Shown here: positions 7,636 to 15,864 of the stretch, piece after piece | How positions within the stretch are numbered: the stretch's first letter is position 1 | Layout: each line of letters opens with the position of its first letter | Assembly (NCBI GenBank): GCA_937871635.1 | Contig: CALMNS010000423.1 | Span: 1 to 23,725, forward strand | Length of the DNA stretch: 23,725 nt | Direction of reading: 5' to 3' | Source of the DNA: an uncultured Solirubrobacter sp. | Lineage (GTDB): Bacteria > Actinomycetota > Thermoleophilia > Solirubrobacterales > Solirubrobacteraceae | Notes under the pieces: generated by a model | What the model was told of the DNA's origin: nothing | Databases searched by the model: none | The model's input: the letters and a program-made list of their open reading frames with translations, nothing else | Translations under genes and position numbers: made by a program

Positions 7636-8623
7636 CCTGCACCTCTTCCTTGGAGTTCGAGCGGGCGGAGTTGCGGCGCTCGGCCGCGACCTCGAGGGCG
7701 ATCCCGAGGAGTACGGTGGCGATGAGGGCGAGCACCGGCTTGGCCAGCGCTGCCCCGTCGAAGTAGGCGACGTCGCGCAGGGCGGTCACGAGGCTCCCGG
7801 GCGGCATCAGCGCGCCGATCTGTTGCCACGGCGCCGGGATGAGCTCGGGCGCGCTCGTCGCTCCGGACGCGGGGTTGCCGATGACGAGGAACAGGAAGAA
7901 CGAGGCACCGAGGCCGGCGGGGCCGAGCAGGCGGATGAGACCGCCCGAGACCAGCAGCAGCCCCGCCACCGCGAGGGCCAGCAGGCCCGCTTCGGCCAGG
8001 AAGTTGCCCGGGACGATCTCGAACCACGGGCCGACGATGGTCGCCGTCGAGAGCCCGGCGGCCGCCGCCACGCCGGCGATCGAGAGCACGCGCGTGCGCA
8101 GCGAGATCCGTCCGCCGAGGAGCAGCAACGCGAGCTGGGCGCCGAGGACGCTCGTGATGACGAGCGGAAGCGCGAGGAGGGTGAACGCCACGCCGCGCGA
8201 GTCGTTGGCGGTGAGCGGCACAACATCCTCGATCTGCTCGGCGGGGACCCCGGCCGAGGCCGCCAGGGCGGTGACGACCTGCGACGCGCCGATGCTCGCC
8301 GCGGACGCGGTCAGGGCGCCGGGACGGCGGCCGTCGAGGAGGAGCGCTCCGTAGACCTCGCGGTCGAGGATCAGCCGGCGCGCCGCGGCAGCGTCGCCGG
8401 CTTCGACGACCCTGAAGTCCTCCTTCTCCAGGCGCGCCCCGACCTGCGCGGCCACGGCGGTCGAGCCGACGACCGCGACCGGGAGATCGTGCGGCTGAGC
8501 ATCGCGGCCGGGGAGGACGTAGGCCAGGACGAAGATCGCCTGTAGCAGCGCGACGGCGATCGCGACACGAACCAAGCCGACGGTGGAACGGGCTTTGCCG
8601 CTGGTGACCGGTTTCGAATCCAT
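7616..8623 (-). CDS. Membrane protein, YhgE/ABC-2 permease-like
   Basis: This 335-residue protein has one N-terminal transmembrane helix (about residues 17-37) and a soluble, probably external domain of roughly 130 residues. It then has about five or six helices, the last near residue 310. This one-plus-many layout is that of YhgE/Pip-like and ABC-2 type permease-like proteins, often placed beside TetR or MarR regulators and linked to export or envelope functions. The ATG at 8623 (MDSKPVTSG) is preferred over a longer frame running into the operator region. It is the first gene of a two-gene operon with the SDR. No ATPase partner is present, so a transport role is inference. Confidence 0.72.
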   Translation of the reverse strand: MDSKPVTSGKARSTVGLVRVAIAVALLQAIFVLAYVLPGRDAQPHDLPVAVVGSTAVAAQVGARLEKEDFRVVEAGDAAAARRLILDREVYGALLLDGRRPGALTASAASIGASQVVTALAASAGVPAEQIEDVVPLTANDSRGVAFTLLALPLVITSVLGAQLALLLLGGRISLRTRVLSIAGVAAAAGLSTATIVGPWFEIVPGNFLAEAGLLALAVAGLLLVSGGLIRLLGPAGLGASFFLFLVIGNPASGATSAPELIPAPWQQIGALMPPGSLVTALRDVAYFDGAALAKPVLALIATVLLGIALEVAAERRNSARSNSKEEVQDVHARH

Positions 8624-8641
8624 AAGAAAATGGTAGCACTG

Positions 8642-8691
8642 CAACCAGTTGTGAAACGACTAGTCGGCGCACAACCGTTCAGCTATGGTTG
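8642..8691. promoter_or_regulatory. Clustered palindromes in the marR / membrane-protein divergent promoter
   Basis: Three symmetric elements lie in the 72-bp gap. CAAC-CA-GTTG is at 8642-8651. The perfect 10-bp palindrome CGACTAGTCG is at 8657-8666, its centre 15 bp from the first. CAACC and GGTTG are at 8672-8676 and 8687-8691. TATGGT (8684-8689) is a likely -10 box for marR, six bases before its ATG, which implies a leaderless mRNA. This fits MarR dimers repressing both directions. Confidence 0.55.
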
Positions 8692-8695
8692 GCGG

Positions 8696-9256
8696 ATGCC
8701 CTCGATCCGGCTCTCGCTCCCTGCGCCGATCCCCGCGGCGCTCTTCGACTCACCGGGCTTCCTGGTGACCTGGCTGGCGGACCGGCTGACGCGGCGCTAC
8801 GAGCGCGAGCTCAAGGGCTTCGACCTCCGCCCCGCCCACCACGCCGTCCTCGTCACCCTCGCCGAGGTCGCACCGATCCGGCAGGCACGGCTCGAGCAGC
8901 AGATCCGCGTCGATCACGCAACCTTCGTGGCCACGGTCAACGAGCTCGAGCGCCGCGGAGCGCTGCACCGCGAGCCCGATCCCACCGACGGCCGGACGCT
9001 GCTCGTCCGCCTCACCAACGACGGCGAGACGCTGCTCGCCCGCGTCGAGGTCGCCATGCGACGCATCGAGGAGGACGAGTTCGCCGCCCTCGGTGCCCGG
9101 GAGCGGGCCCGGCTGACCAAGTCGCTCGGGACGGTGGTCGCCAACCGCGCCGGCAAGCCGCCCGCGACGCCCGACGGGACCCGCGCCCCGAGGCGGCGTG
9201 AGGGGCGGCGATCAGGCGCCGCGCCGGACGGCGTCCAGCCGGCGCGCAGGAGCTAG
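8696..9256 (+). CDS. MarR family transcriptional regulator with extended Arg-rich tail
   Basis: This 186-residue protein has a MarR core: LRPAHHAVLVTLAEVA, then a helix-turn-helix around RQARLEQQIRVDHATFVATVNELERRG, then a wing with REPDPTDGRTLLVRLT. The core ends near residue 155. The remaining 30 or so residues are low-complexity and rich in Arg, Pro and Ala, longer than in typical MarR proteins (about 140-160). The stop lies exactly where a decayed acyl-CoA synthetase fragment begins on the other strand, so the tail may have been created by the rearrangement there. It is divergent from the membrane-protein/SDR operon, its probable target. Confidence 0.87.
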   Translation: MPSIRLSLPAPIPAALFDSPGFLVTWLADRLTRRYERELKGFDLRPAHHAVLVTLAEVAPIRQARLEQQIRVDHATFVATVNELERRGALHREPDPTDGRTLLVRLTNDGETLLARVEVAMRRIEEDEFAALGARERARLTKSLGTVVANRAGKPPATPDGTRAPRRREGRRSGAAPDGVQPARRS

Positions 9257-9382
9257 GCCGAGCGCGCCGCCGCCTCCTCGCTTGGCGCAGCTCGATGCGG
9301 CGGATCTTGCCCGTCAGCGTCTTCGGCAGGTCGTCGACGAACTCGATCCTGCACGGGTACGCGGAGGCGCTGAGGCGGACCA
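9253..9382 (-). pseudogene. Relic: C-terminal end of an acyl-CoA synthetase (AMP-dependent ligase)
   Basis: Read on the minus strand from about 9382, the translation gives AYPCRIEFVDDLPKTLTGKI then RRIELR. This is the C-terminal signature of ANL-family acyl-CoA synthetases, including the Lys of the TGK motif. No start or N-terminal 90% of the enzyme is present. Near the end the frame must shift by one base to reach the natural-looking finish EEAAARSA and TAG at 9253-9255, so there is also a frameshift. Upstream it is joined abruptly to a second relic. The family call is firm; original substrate unknown. Confidence 0.8.
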
Positions 9383-9568
9383 TCCAGGCGCTTGTCGACG
9401 TTGACGTCGGACAGTGCCGGGGTCGGTGTCGACTCCACAGAGGTCGCCGCCGGACTCGCCCTCCACATCGCGTCATGGACGCGCACCACGCCGAGCTGGA
9501 GGGCGTGGACCTCGACCTCGCCCTCTCGGTCCTGTGCGGCGTTGTCTCACGCAAGGCGTCCGGAGCGC
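9383..9568 (+). pseudogene. Relic: internally deleted copy of the D-threonine aldolase-like gene
   Basis: This stretch matches two separate parts of the intact PLP-enzyme gene at 21939-23006. Bases 9383-9470 match 22327-22413, and 9471-9568 match 22655-22752, with about nine of ten bases identical by eye. The 241 bases between the two matched parts are missing, and one extra base lies near 9421. The net change is 240 bases, so the outer blocks are in the same frame (ALVDVDVGQCR and VMDAHHAELEGVDLDLALS) while the middle (VAAGLALHI) is in another. No start, PLP lysine or metal site remains. Confidence 0.9.
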
Positions 9569-9607
9569 CTCACTGGCCGCACCCCCCGGTCCCTGGCAAT
9601 CGCCGGA

Positions 9608-9622
9608 CCGTCCGCCGGACGG
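9608..9622 (-). terminator. Hairpin after the acyl-CoA mutase gene
   Basis: CCGTCCG-C-CGGACGG is a perfect 7+7 inverted repeat four bases beyond the TAG stop (9627-9629) of the minus-strand mutase gene. It would fold as a short, very stable GC hairpin. There is no T run, as is common in high-GC actinobacteria, so the terminator role is inferred from position. Confidence 0.5.
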
Positions 9623-9626
9623 CGCG

Positions 9627-11270
<1,644 letters not shown>

Positions 11271-11291
11271 CGCGCGGGCCTCGCAAACTAG

Positions 11292-11303
11292 GTGGACGTC
11301 CAC
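11292..11303. promoter_or_regulatory. Palindrome between marR and mutase genes
   Basis: GTGGACGTCCAC is a perfect 12-bp palindrome in the 38-bp gap between the marR stop and the mutase ATG, flanked by TA on both sides after one mismatched base. It could be an internal operator that gives the mutase separate control. The binding factor is unknown; the adjacent MarR is the obvious candidate. Confidence 0.45.
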
Positions 11304-11308
11304 GTATC

Positions 11309-11815
11309 TTAGCCTGCGAAGTCCCCCGCATCACGTCGAAGCGTGGTGAGGATGCGCGTGAGGGCCTCGAGATCCTCGGCCGGGAGCGCGGTCACGACGA
11401 ACTCCTCTGCGTTGAGCACCGCGGTCGCGCGCTGGGCGACGTCGCGCCCCGCGGGCGTCAGGGCGATCAGGCTCGCGCGGCCGTCGCGGGGGTGCGGGCG
11501 GCGGGCGACCAGGCCTCCGGCGACGAGCTTGTCGACGGCGTTGGTCACCGAGCTGCGGTGCACCTGCAGGCGCTCCCCGATCTTCCCCACGGGCAGTTCG
11601 CCCTCACGGGTGAAGGACAGCAGCATCAGCAGCTCGTAACGGGCGAAGGTGATCCCGAACGGCTTGAGCAGCTCCTCGTAGCGCGCGAGCAGGAGCTGCT
11701 GGGCACGGACGATCGAGGTGATCGCCGCCATGGCCTGGGCCGGCCTCGTACCCCAGCGGGCCTCCCAGTGGCGCCGCGCCTCGGCGATCGGGTCGTCGCT
11801 CAGCACGGACCCCAC
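11309..11815 (-). CDS. MarR family transcriptional regulator
   Basis: This 168-residue protein has a winged helix: FGITFARYELLMLLSF, then the helix-turn-helix VGKIGERLQVHRSSVTNAVD, and a wing with RRPHPRDGRASLIALTPAGR. The N-terminal 45 residues form the usual first helices. The start is GTG at 11815. TAGACT lies only three bases before it, 17 bp after TCGACT, so transcription may start within the first codons and an in-frame GTG three codons on could be the true start. MarR genes next to acyl-CoA mutases usually control acyl-CoA or amino-acid catabolism, and this gene is transcribed into the mutase gene. Confidence 0.88.
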   Translation of the reverse strand: MGSVLSDDPIAEARRHWEARWGTRPAQAMAAITSIVRAQQLLLARYEELLKPFGITFARYELLMLLSFTREGELPVGKIGERLQVHRSSVTNAVDKLVAGGLVARRPHPRDGRASLIALTPAGRDVAQRATAVLNAEEFVVTALPAEDLEALTRILTTLRRDAGDFAG

Positions 11816-11967
11816 GGGAGTCTACGAGCGAGCAAGGCGGAAGTCGACCAAGGGCAAGCACCCTCCGGGAACGAGCACGAGTCAGGCGTCGACGCCCCCC
11901 TCGCGTCCTCGCCGACAGCGAGCAGTCCGTGTCGGAGGCTCGCCTTGCCGGACGTCGTCCGGCCGGA

Positions 11968-12117
11968 TCAGGACCGCCTCCCGATGTCGAGGAACGGTTC
12001 GAAGAGTCCCGGGGAGAACTTCACACCGGTGCCCTGGCCGCGGTCGCCAGGGGCGCCTCCGAACGCCGCCCGGTAAGCCTCGGCGCTCCCCCACTTGGCG
12101 ATGTTGAGCGGGGGCGC
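11968..12117 (-). pseudogene. Probable relic of an antibiotic-biosynthesis-monooxygenase (ABM) domain protein
   Basis: The gap between the VOC gene and marR (11816-12165) holds no complete gene. On the minus strand from about 12117 the frame reads NIAKWGSAEAYRAAFGG, later KFSPGLFEPFLDIG, ending at TGA (11968-11970). This looks like the second half of an ABM-type ferredoxin-like fold (an [F/V]N[I/V]A.W.S.EA[F/Y]RAA pattern followed by a final strand). No start codon with a proper N-terminal half is visible in this frame; the upstream part would need a frameshift. The stretch 11816-11967 shows nothing recognisable beyond the marR promoter. Confidence 0.4.
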
Positions 12118-12165
12118 AGGCAGATCTCGCCGCGCTCCCCCCGGCGCGAGCCTTCTCGTAGTCCA

Positions 12166-12564
12166 TCAGGCGCCCTCCGGCTCGGTGCACTCCACGAGCA
12201 CGCCGAAGCGTGGTGTGCGGGAGACGAACGCCGAGCGCTGAACCCCACGCGTGACCTCCGGCGGCTCGGTTCCCGGCTCGGCCAGCGCCGCGGCGCTGGC
12301 CTCGGCGTCGTCGACGGCGAAGGCCAGGTGGTGCATCCCTTCCCCGTTCTCGTCGAGCGCCGCCCGCAGCGGCGACGGACCGGTCGGCTGCATGAGCTGC
12401 AGCCGCACGTTGCCGCAGTCGACGAACACCATCCGCGCCGGCGGATGCTCGTAGGTCACGTCGTTGACGACCGGCAATCCGAGCCGGTCGACGAAGTACG
12501 CCAACGCCGTTTCCATCGACCGCACCACGATGGCGACGTGGTCGACGCCACGAAGCGCGCTCAT
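12166..12564 (-). CDS. VOC family protein, methylmalonyl-CoA epimerase-like
   Basis: This 132-residue protein is a single vicinal-oxygen-chelate unit of two beta-alpha-beta repeats. The metal-ligand pattern of methylmalonyl-CoA epimerase can be traced: His9 (VDHVAIVV), Gln56 (RLQLMQP), His78/79 (GMHHLAFAV) and Glu125 (LVECTEPE). The length is slightly short for that enzyme. Its ATG shares an ATGA overlap with the livF stop, so it is translated with the importer. This location suggests a role in handling the imported compound rather than general propionate metabolism. Epimerase, glyoxalase-like or dioxygenase activity cannot be separated from sequence alone. Confidence 0.82.
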   Translation of the reverse strand: MSALRGVDHVAIVVRSMETALAYFVDRLGLPVVNDVTYEHPPARMVFVDCGNVRLQLMQPTGPSPLRAALDENGEGMHHLAFAVDDAEASAAALAEPGTEPPEVTRGVQRSAFVSRTPRFGVLVECTEPEGA

Positions 12565-13283
12565 ACCGTCTCAACCCCGAAGTAGAGGGCCTGGATGTCG
12601 TCACGTCGGCGGAGCTCCTCAGTGGCGCCCTCGCCAACGACTCGACCACCCTCCAGCACGTAGGCGTACGACGCGAACTCAAGCGCGAAATGCGCGTTCT
12701 GCTCGACGAGCAGGATCGCGAGCTGCCGCTGCGCCTGCAGCCGTCGCAGGGACTCGAGGATCTCATCGAGCACGAGCGGCGCCAGGCCGAGGGATGGCTC
12801 GTCGAGCAGCAGGAGCCGCGGACGCGCCATGAGCGCTCGAGCGATCGCCAGCATCTGTTGCTCGCCGCCCGACAGCGTACCGGCCGCCTGCGCGTACCGG
12901 CGGCGCAGCACCGGGAACAGGTCGAGGAGCTGTTCGAGGTCGGCCTCGATCTCATCCGGCGATCGTTTGGCGCGCGCGCTGGCTCCGAGACCGAGGTTGT
13001 CGGCGACGGACATGTTCGCGAAGAGCTGGCGACCCGCGGGCACGTGCAACGCGCCTCGCCGCGCAATCGTGTGCGCCGGGGCGCCGGTGGCGTCCTCGCC
13101 GGCCAGGGTCACCTTGCCGGCCGAGCAGCGCTCGAGTCCCGAGATCGCGCGGAGCAGCGTCGTCTTCCCCGCCCCGTTGGCGCCGATGATCGTCACCGAC
13201 TGGCTGGCGCGCACGGTGAGGCTTACGTCACGGACGGCCCGCGCCCGTCCGTAGTCGACCGACAGGCCGCTAACGGTCAGCAT
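12561..13283 (-). CDS. livF: ABC transporter ATP-binding protein, LivF type
   Basis: This 240-residue cytoplasmic ATPase energises the importer. Walker A is GANGAGKTT, the ABC signature is LSGGEQQMLAIARAL, and Walker B is LLLLDEPSLGLAP with the catalytic Glu; HFALEFASYAYVLEGGRVVGEG is the typical LivF C-terminal part. Length and motifs are normal for LivF. Its start lies 14 bp inside the end of livG, and its stop overlaps the VOC gene start, so translation is coupled on both sides. The gene symbol names the family; the substrate need not be a branched-chain amino acid. Confidence 0.93.
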   Translation of the reverse strand: MLTVSGLSVDYGRARAVRDVSLTVRASQSVTIIGANGAGKTTLLRAISGLERCSAGKVTLAGEDATGAPAHTIARRGALHVPAGRQLFANMSVADNLGLGASARAKRSPDEIEADLEQLLDLFPVLRRRYAQAAGTLSGGEQQMLAIARALMARPRLLLLDEPSLGLAPLVLDEILESLRRLQAQRQLAILLVEQNAHFALEFASYAYVLEGGRVVGEGATEELRRRDDIQALYFGVETV

Positions 13284-14037
13284 GGCTGACGGTTCCCAGG
13301 TAGGCCGCCATCACGGCGTCGTCGTTGAGACCGGCAGCGATCGAGCCGCGGAAGATGACCTCGCCGAAGTTGAGGACCACGAGCTCATCAGCGATCCGCT
13401 GGACGAACCGCATGTCGTGCTCCACGGCCAACAGCGCACAACCGCCCTGACGCAGACGGTCCACGTGGAAGAGCAGATCGTCGATCTCGGAGCCGGCCAG
13501 ACCCGAGGCGGACTCATCGAGGAGCAGCAGCCGGGGCTTCTGCGCGGTCGCCCGCGCGAGCTCGACGAGCCGTTGCTGCCCGAGCGAGAGCGAGGCCGCG
13601 CGGCGGTCGGCAATCCCCTCAAGGCCCATCCGTGTGAGGAGCTCGTCGGCCTGCTCGCGATGCTCGCGCTCGATCCGCCTGGCCGCGCGCCGGGCCAGGC
13701 CGCTGCGAAGCAGGCCGGGCGCACCGTCGCGGTCGAACGAGAGAAGCACGTTGTCGCGCGCGGTCATCTCGCCGAACAGCTCGGTGATCTGAAACGTCCT
13801 GCCGAGACCGGACCTGCGATGAGCCGGCAGGTCGCTCACGTCGTCGTCGCCCAGCAGCACGCGCCCCGAGCTGGGCGCCTGAAAGCCGGAAGTGACGTTG
13901 AAGCACGTCGTCTTGCCGGCGCCGTTGGGCCCGATCAAGGCGACTGCCGCGCCGGCGGGCACCGTGAACGAGACGCGATCGAGGGCCTGCAGACCGCCGA
14001 AGCGGACGCTGACGTCCTCCAGCCGGAGCGCGCTCAT
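13270..14037 (-). CDS. livG: ABC transporter ATP-binding protein, LivG type
   Basis: This 255-residue partner ATPase has Walker A GPNGAGKTT followed by CFNVTSGF, as in LivG proteins. The signature reads LSLGQQRLVELARA and Walker B is LLLLDESASGL, with Ser in place of the usual Pro after the catalytic Glu. VEHDMRFVQRIADELVVLNFGEVIFRG is the LivG H-loop region. The ATG at 14037 overlaps the livM stop by 4 bases (ATGA). It lies in the third-to-last position of the operon and should form the ATPase pair with LivF. Confidence 0.93.
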   Translation of the reverse strand: MSALRLEDVSVRFGGLQALDRVSFTVPAGAAVALIGPNGAGKTTCFNVTSGFQAPSSGRVLLGDDDVSDLPAHRRSGLGRTFQITELFGEMTARDNVLLSFDRDGAPGLLRSGLARRAARRIEREHREQADELLTRMGLEGIADRRAASLSLGQQRLVELARATAQKPRLLLLDESASGLAGSEIDDLLFHVDRLRQGGCALLAVEHDMRFVQRIADELVVLNFGEVIFRGSIAAGLNDDAVMAAYLGTVSHADR

Positions 14038-15005
14038 CCGTTCACCTCCGGCTCGAGAGGCCGTCGTGTGCGGTCGCGCGCCGCCTCCCACACTCCGACG
14101 AGCCCCCGCGGCGCGACCATGAACACGAGCGTGAGCAGCAGGCCATAGAGGAGCGTCGCCGACGCCCCCGAGCCGCCGAGATAGAGCGGCACGCTGGCCA
14201 TGAATGCGGCCCCCAGCACGGCCCCGACAACGCTGTGCGACCCGCCGATGCACACCGCGAGCACCAGGAGCAGGGAGAACTGGATCGAGAAGCCCTCTGG
14301 TCCGATGAAGAGGCTGTAGTGCGCGAAGAGCGCACCGGCCAGACCGGCGAGGAAGGCGGCGAAGGTGAAGGCGAGGCCGCGCGTGCGGGCGATGTCGACG
14401 CCGACCGACTGCGCGGCGCGCGGACCGATCCCTGCGGCCTGCAACCGTCGTCCGTACGCGCCGCGAGCGACGTTGCGGGTGAAGAGGTACACCACCACGG
14501 CGACCCCGAGGACGAGCCAGTAGTAGTCGCGCAGCGCTTCGAAGGAGAAGTCGCCTACGGACGGGGGTGGCACGCCCGCGACGCCGTTCGGACCGCCGGT
14601 GATGGCCAGCTCCTCGAACAACACGAGGACGATCTCGTTGAAGGCGATGGTGACCATGACGAGGCTGAGGAGGTTCAGTCGGAGGATCGGGCGACCGATC
14701 GCGTAGGCGATCGCCGCGGCGGCCACTGCGCCGGCGAGGATCCCGAGCCAGACGTTGACCCCGGCTTCGACGGCGAGGATCGCCGAGACGTACGCGCCGA
14801 TTCCGTAGAACCCGGCCTGGCCGAAGGAGAGCTGCCGGCCGAGGCCGTACAGCAGGGTCAACCCCAGGCAGGCGATCGCGTAGATGCAGGCCATCACCGC
14901 GATGTTCATCCAGAACTGGGTCGTGACGAGCAGCGGGAACGCCGCAAGGCCCGCGAGCACGAGCGCGCCCGACACGGGCGAGCGGTGGTCAGTGAGCCAG
15001 CGCAC
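14034..15005 (-). CDS. livM: Branched-chain amino acid-type ABC permease, LivM type
   Basis: This 323-residue inner-membrane permease has about eight to ten hydrophobic helices. Family marks are GLTLLYGLGRQLSFGQAGFY (about 47-66), the LNLLSLVMVTIAF segment (about 109-121), GGPNGVAG (137-144) and the C-terminal VVGAVLGAAF. The start is GTG at 15005, inside the end of livH by 17 bp. It ends in an ATGA overlap with livG. It should pair with LivH to form the channel. Confidence 0.92.
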   Translation of the reverse strand: MRWLTDHRSPVSGALVLAGLAAFPLLVTTQFWMNIAVMACIYAIACLGLTLLYGLGRQLSFGQAGFYGIGAYVSAILAVEAGVNVWLGILAGAVAAAAIAYAIGRPILRLNLLSLVMVTIAFNEIVLVLFEELAITGGPNGVAGVPPPSVGDFSFEALRDYYWLVLGVAVVVYLFTRNVARGAYGRRLQAAGIGPRAAQSVGVDIARTRGLAFTFAAFLAGLAGALFAHYSLFIGPEGFSIQFSLLLVLAVCIGGSHSVVGAVLGAAFMASVPLYLGGSGASATLLYGLLLTLVFMVAPRGLVGVWEAARDRTRRPLEPEVNG

Positions 15006-15864
15006 GAGAACCGAGAAGGCCGCCGGGACGGACGATGAGGACGATGCTCAGCGCGACGAACGGGACGAGGGCCTGATAGCCCGACGACACCACCGCGGCC
15101 GAGTACGCCTGCACGAGGCCAAGCGCGATCCCGCCGATCACCGCACCCGCCGTGTTGCCGAAGCCGCCGAGGACGGCCGCGGTGACGCCGGCGATCGTGA
15201 ACGGCAGCCCGACGCCGTAGGTCATCGAGGTCACCGGAATGATGAGCACGCCGGCCACCGCTCCGAGGAGCCCAGCGAGGAGGAACGCTCCCCAGCTGAT
15301 GGCGCGCACGTCGATGCCCACGACCAGCGCACCCTCGCGGTTCTCCGAAGCCGCCATGAACTGACGTCCAGGCGTCGTGCGCCGGAAGAAGACGTACAGG
15401 GCGGCCATCAGCGCGATGGTCACGACGATGACCAGCATCGCCTGGGTGGAGATCACCGCCCCACCGACGCGGAACGGGTCAGCTCCGATGAACGGGCCGA
15501 GGCTCTTCGAAGCGGTTCCGAACACGTACTGGGCGATGCTGGTGATCACGAGCCCGGCTCCGATCGTGATCAGGATCATCGTCGTGGGGCTGGGCCGGCG
15601 CAGTGGCGCAAGCGTCAGCCCGTAGAGCGCGGCTGACGTCGCCACCGCTGCCGCCAGGGCACCCAGACACGCGACAGCCAGCGGTACCCCGGCGGTCACG
15701 AGTGTGGCCGCCGTCATCCCTCCGACCATCACGAACTCGCCTTGCGCGAAGTTGACCACGCCGCAGCCGTTGTAGGTGATGGTCAGGCTAAGGGCGATGA
15801 GCGCGTAGACGCCGCCGAGGGTCAGCCCGGAGAAGGTGAACTGCAGGATCTCCGGGCCACTCAT
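14989..15864 (-). CDS. livH: Branched-chain amino acid-type ABC permease, LivH type
   Basis: This 291-residue inner-membrane permease begins with FSGLTLGGVYALIALSLTIT and YNGCGVVNFAQGEFVMVGGM (about 12-50), the LivH hallmarks. A typical C-terminal block follows: VLGGFGNTAGAVIGGIALGL. The ATG at 15864 overlaps the stop of the substrate-binding protein gene as ATGA. The tight coupling of all components argues for one polycistronic message from the promoter near 17100. Confidence 0.93.
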   Translation of the reverse strand: MSGPEILQFTFSGLTLGGVYALIALSLTITYNGCGVVNFAQGEFVMVGGMTAATLVTAGVPLAVACLGALAAAVATSAALYGLTLAPLRRPSPTTMILITIGAGLVITSIAQYVFGTASKSLGPFIGADPFRVGGAVISTQAMLVIVVTIALMAALYVFFRRTTPGRQFMAASENREGALVVGIDVRAISWGAFLLAGLLGAVAGVLIIPVTSMTYGVGLPFTIAGVTAAVLGGFGNTAGAVIGGIALGLVQAYSAAVVSSGYQALVPFVALSIVLIVRPGGLLGSRALAH

